The notes under the pieces were generated by a model. The model made no database searches. It was not told where the DNA came from and was given only the letters and a program-made list of their open reading frames with translations. The translations under genes were made by a program, and so were the position numbers. Of a DNA stretch of 64,000 bases, positions 61,528 through 64,000 are shown in pieces; the first letter of the stretch is position 1, and each line of letters begins with the position of its first letter. Origin of the DNA: Streptomyces composti (GTDB lineage Bacteria; Actinomycetota; Actinomycetes; Streptomycetales; Streptomycetaceae); assembly GCF_012034205.1 (NCBI RefSeq), contig NZ_JAATEM010000002.1, forward strand, positions 62,001 through 126,000, given 5' to 3'.

Positions 61528-62721
61528 GTGACCGAGCGCGTCGTACTCGCCTACTCAGGCGGTCTGGACACCTCCGTCGCCATCGGCTGGATCGCCGAGG
61601 AGACGGGCGCCGAGGTCATCGCCGTTGCGGTCGACGTCGGCCAGGGCGGCGAGGACCTGGACGTCATCCGCAAGCGCGCGCTCGCCTGCGGTGCCGTCGA
61701 GGCCGAGGTCGCGGACGCCAGGGACGAGTTCGCCGAGGAGTACTGCCTCCCGGCGATCAAGGCCAACGCCCTCTACATGGACCGGTATCCGCTGGTCTCC
61801 GCCCTGTCCCGGCCGACGATCGTCAAGCACCTCGTCGCCGCCGCCAAGAAGCACGGCGCCACCACCGTCGCCCACGGCTGCACCGGCAAGGGCAACGACC
61901 AGGTCCGCTTCGAGGCCGGCATCGTGGCCCTCGCCCCCGACCTCAAGTGCATCGCCCCGGTCCGCGACTACGCCATGACCCGCGACAAGGCCATCGCCTT
62001 CTGCGAGGAGAAGGGCCTGCCGATCGCGACCACCAAGAAGTCGCCCTACTCCATCGACCAGAACGTCTTCGGCCGTGCCGTGGAGACCGGCTTCCTCGAG
62101 GACATCTGGAACGCGCCCATCGAGGACGTCTACGAGTACACCCAGAACCCGGCCGTGCCCCGGGAGCCCGACGAGGTGGTCATCACCTTCAAGGAGGGCG
62201 TCCCGGTCGCCATCGACGGCCAGCCCGTCACCGTCCTCCAGGCCATCCAGCAGCTCAACGAGCGGGCCGGTGCGCAGGGCGTCGGCCGGATCGACATGGT
62301 CGAGGACCGGCTCGTCGGCATCAAGTCCCGCGAGGTCTACGAGGCCCCCGGCGCGATCGCCCTGATCACCGCGCACCAGGAGCTGGAGAACGTCACCGTC
62401 GAGCGGGAGCTCGCCCGCTACAAGCGGCAGGTCGAGCAGCGCTGGAGCGAACTGGTCTACGACGGCCTGTGGTTCTCCCCGCTGAAGCGGGCCCTCGACG
62501 GCTTCGTCAACGAGGCCAACCAGCACGTCAGCGGCGACATCCGGATGACCCTGCACGGCGGCCGGGCGGTGGTGACCGGACGGCGCTCGGAGGAGTCGCT
62601 GTACGACTTCAACCTCGCCACCTACGACACGGGCGACACCTTCGACCAGTCCGCGGCGAAGGGCTTCATCGACATCTACAGTCTGTCGGCGAAGATCGCG
62701 GCCAAGCGCGACCTGGGCTGA
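61528..62721 (+). CDS. argG: argininosuccinate synthase
   Basis: This 397-residue ATP-dependent ligase has [16 protein letters not shown] near the start, the [14 protein letters not shown] loop and [21 protein letters not shown]. It joins citrulline and aspartate. GTG 61528 follows GAGGAG at 6 nt. The promoter carries ARG boxes. argH lies 150 nt downstream behind two inverted repeats, so argH expression may need readthrough or its own promoter. Confidence 0.97.
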   Translation: MTERVVLAYSGGLDTSVAIGWIAEETGAEVIAVAVDVGQGGEDLDVIRKRALACGAVEAEVADARDEFAEEYCLPAIKANALYMDRYPLVSALSRPTIVKHLVAAAKKHGATTVAHGCTGKGNDQVRFEAGIVALAPDLKCIAPVRDYAMTRDKAIAFCEEKGLPIATTKKSPYSIDQNVFGRAVETGFLEDIWNAPIEDVYEYTQNPAVPREPDEVVITFKEGVPVAIDGQPVTVLQAIQQLNERAGAQGVGRIDMVEDRLVGIKSREVYEAPGAIALITAHQELENVTVERELARYKRQVEQRWSELVYDGLWFSPLKRALDGFVNEANQHVSGDIRMTLHGGRAVVTGRRSEESLYDFNLATYDTGDTFDQSAAKGFIDIYSLSAKIAAKRDLG

Positions 62722-62779
62722 GCGCCGCCCCGCGGCGCACCGCACGGGGGCGGACCGGCTGCGGCCGGTCGCGCCCCCG
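62722..62779 (+). terminator. inverted repeats between argG and argH
   Basis: GCGCCGC-CCC-GCGGCGC (62722-62738) starts at the argG stop. A longer imperfect hairpin of CGGGGGCGGACCGG with CCGGTCGCGCCCCCG follows (62745-62779). There is no T-run. These may attenuate rather than fully stop transcription into argH. Confidence 0.6.
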
Positions 62780-62859
62780 CGCCCGTCCGGCCCGCACACC
62801 GGGAGCCGGCCACGGCCCGCGCCCCTCAGCCCGGGGCGCCCCACACCACCATTCCTTGA

Positions 62860-64000
<1,141 letters not shown>

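Overview
The window is chromosomal DNA from a Streptomyces-like actinomycete. GC content is very high, GTG and TTG starts are common, many genes overlap by 4 nt, and the content is characteristic: a conservon, DUF1918, DUF1844 and DUF2510 proteins, an NsdA-like regulator, and two genes with rare TTA codons. From memory, not from a search, the gene order resembles the S. coelicolor core region around SCO1570-SCO1631. There is no sign of a prophage, integrative element, CRISPR array, rRNA or tRNA gene, or biosynthetic gene cluster.

Layout. 1-1.1 kb: 3' end of a HelY/Mtr4-like helicase. 1.5-6.3 kb: a conservon (ATPase, roadblock protein, DUF742, small GTPase, P450) whose P450 lacks the EXXR motif. 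6.3-9.7 kb: RluA-type pseudouridine synthase, a small unknown gene, a siderophore-interacting reductase behind an iron box, and a 5'-3' exonuclease. 10-13.7 kb: glycine betaine-type ABC importer with two substrate-binding domains fused to the permease. 14-17.4 kb: XRE-cupin regulator with a BtuF-like protein, then a TDT transporter divergent from a LysR regulator. 17.4-24.1 kb: an ethanolamine/gamma-glutamyl-amine utilisation cluster (class I amidotransferase hydrolase, ethanolamine-type permease, GntR regulator, GlnA4-type ligase, aldehyde dehydrogenase, SDR). 24.1-30.7 kb: DUF2510 membrane protein, D-amino-acid-type PLP enzyme, an unknown membrane protein overlapping a mycosin-like protease, SseB, DUF1844.

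30.7-38.5 kb is a translation block: a structured leader, infC (apparently starting at ATC), rpmI, rplT, an rRNA methyltransferase, a soluble histidine kinase, pheS and pheT. 38.9-43.8 kb: NsdA-like regulator, Nudix hydrolase and a small coiled-coil membrane protein (both with TTA codons), 3-hydroxyacyl-CoA dehydrogenase, a Tat-exported glycoside hydrolase-like protein, DUF1918. 43.9-44.7 kb holds two decayed genes, an EamA transporter and a MocR regulator, apparently joined by one deletion. 44.7-46.4 kb: GNAT, degenerate histidine phosphatase, DUF6314. 46.7-51.9 kb: purine catabolism (guanine deaminase-like enzyme, XdhC chaperone, two-subunit xanthine dehydrogenase).

52.4-64 kb carries arginine biosynthesis: argC-J-B-D-R, then argG and argH (cut by the window end). 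argC and argG have promoter-like sequences overlapping ARG boxes. Between argR and argG sit an L,D-transpeptidase and a minus-strand cassette of a cytochrome b-type ferric-reductase-like flavoprotein, a secreted protein with two FMN-attachment domains and ApbE, the flavin transferase that would load it. This cassette, the infC leader and the EXXR-less P450 are the most interesting features. All functions rest on motif reading and family knowledge; no searches were run.
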